The translations under genes and the position numbers were made by a program. Positions 53,601 to 53,996 of a stretch of DNA of 53,996 nt are shown here, piece by piece. Every line of letters begins with the position of its first letter. Position 1 is the first letter of the stretch. The notes beneath the pieces are model-generated. The model had not been told where the DNA came from and searched no databases. It was given only the letters and a program-made list of their open reading frames with translations. Source of the DNA: Pseudomonadota bacterium (lineage in GTDB: Bacteria > Pseudomonadota > Alphaproteobacteria > Acetobacterales > Acetobacteraceae); the NCBI GenBank assembly GCA_021780035.1, contig JAJXZO010000144.1, forward strand, positions 1 to 53,996. The letters run 5' to 3'.

Positions 53601-53996
53601 ATGGCAACGCTCTATCTCGACAAGGTCTGCAAGACCTACGGCGGCACCACGATCCGCGCCGTTGAAGACGTGACCATGCACATCGAGGACGGCGAGATCA
53701 TCTCGCTGCTCGGCTCCTCGGGCTGCGGCAAGACTACCACGCTGCGCATGGTGGCGGGTCTCGAAACGATCACCGAAGGCAAGATCCGCGTCGGCGACAA
53801 GCTGGTGAACGAACTGGCGCCCGCGCACCGCAACGTTGCCATGGCGTTCGAAACCTACGCGCTGTATCCACCGCTCAAGGTGCGCGACAACATCGCCTTC
53901 GGCCTGCTGCGCGACCGCGTGCCGCGCGCCGAGATCGACAAGAAGGTGAACCACATCGCCGAGATGCTGGAAATCACCGACCTGCTCGACCGCTAC
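53601..53996 (+). CDS. second ABC ATPase of the operon (N-terminal part)
   Basis: The first 132 residues of a CUT1-type ATPase cut by the window end. Walker A Gly-Ser-Ser-Gly-Cys-Gly-Lys-Thr (38-45) is intact. The Q-loop reads Ala-Phe-Glu-Thr-Tyr-Ala-Leu-Tyr-Pro-Pro, so the usual Gln is Glu84. The signature, Walker B and switch His lie outside the window. It starts 6 bp after the first ATPase. The two genes probably encode a heterodimeric ATPase pair for the permeases above. Confidence 0.9.
   Translation, partial: MATLYLDKVCKTYGGTTIRAVEDVTMHIEDGEIISLLGSSGCGKTTTLRMVAGLETITEGKIRVGDKLVNELAPAHRNVAMAFETYALYPPLKVRDNIAFGLLRDRVPRAEIDKKVNHIAEMLEITDLLDRY

Overview
This window looks like chromosome of a high-GC alphaproteobacterium, most likely in the Rhodospirillales/Acetobacteraceae. 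The evidence is the very GC-rich third codon positions, the order pcm-like gene - tolC - popZ (DUF2497) - valS, the ruvX/gatCAB arrangement, the ihfA-merR pair, and the abundance of TRAP and ABC uptake systems. Family-level placement is inference. I saw no rRNA, tRNA, CRISPR array, insertion sequence or phage gene. Coding density is high, and only one stretch longer than 300 bp (5458-5788) lacks a convincing gene.

1-10.3 kb. The window opens inside a carbamoylase-type M20 amidohydrolase that overlaps a pyrE-like orotate phosphoribosyltransferase. A SAM methyltransferase follows on the minus strand. Next comes a respiratory module: a Tat-exported DMSO/TMAO/biotin-sulfoxide reductase flanked on both sides by paralogous small cytochromes c (SH3-like domain plus one CxxCH). 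The plus strand continues with gloB, a DUF985 cupin, an IlvD/Edd-family sugar-acid dehydratase and a metallo-beta-lactamase-fold hydrolase.

10.3-25.5 kb, mostly minus strand. This part holds a split ThrE-type exporter, a SIMPL-domain periplasmic protein, a DctPQM TRAP transporter, merR and ihfA, and a TPR protein. It ends with a CUT1 ABC operon that has two tandem substrate-binding proteins, two permeases, one ATPase and an Ldh_2-type oxidoreductase. A spermidine-synthase-like gene diverges from this operon.

25.5-43.4 kb, mostly housekeeping. mntH (Nramp) is preceded by a perfect 12-bp dyad lying over a good sigma70-like promoter. Then come pcp, a cupin, a glycine-zipper lipoprotein, ruvX, gatCAB, a pcm-like gene, tolC, popZ, valS, a cupin, a DUF6481 protein, a cydC gene with no cydD beside it, and an EF-G-like protein whose GTPase motifs are degraded.

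43.4-54 kb, carbohydrate locus. Two divergent dhaK-dhaL kinase pairs, an SDR, an alcohol dehydrogenase strongly resembling erythritol/L-threitol dehydrogenase, and a CUT1 ABC transporter with two different ATPases look like a tetritol/tetrulose (C4 polyol) utilisation system. The first ATPase has a degraded catalytic site. The second runs off the end of the window and has an altered Q-loop. The most interesting parts are this locus, the duplicated-cytochrome reductase module, the mntH operator, the tandem binding-protein operon and the degenerate EF-G paralogue.
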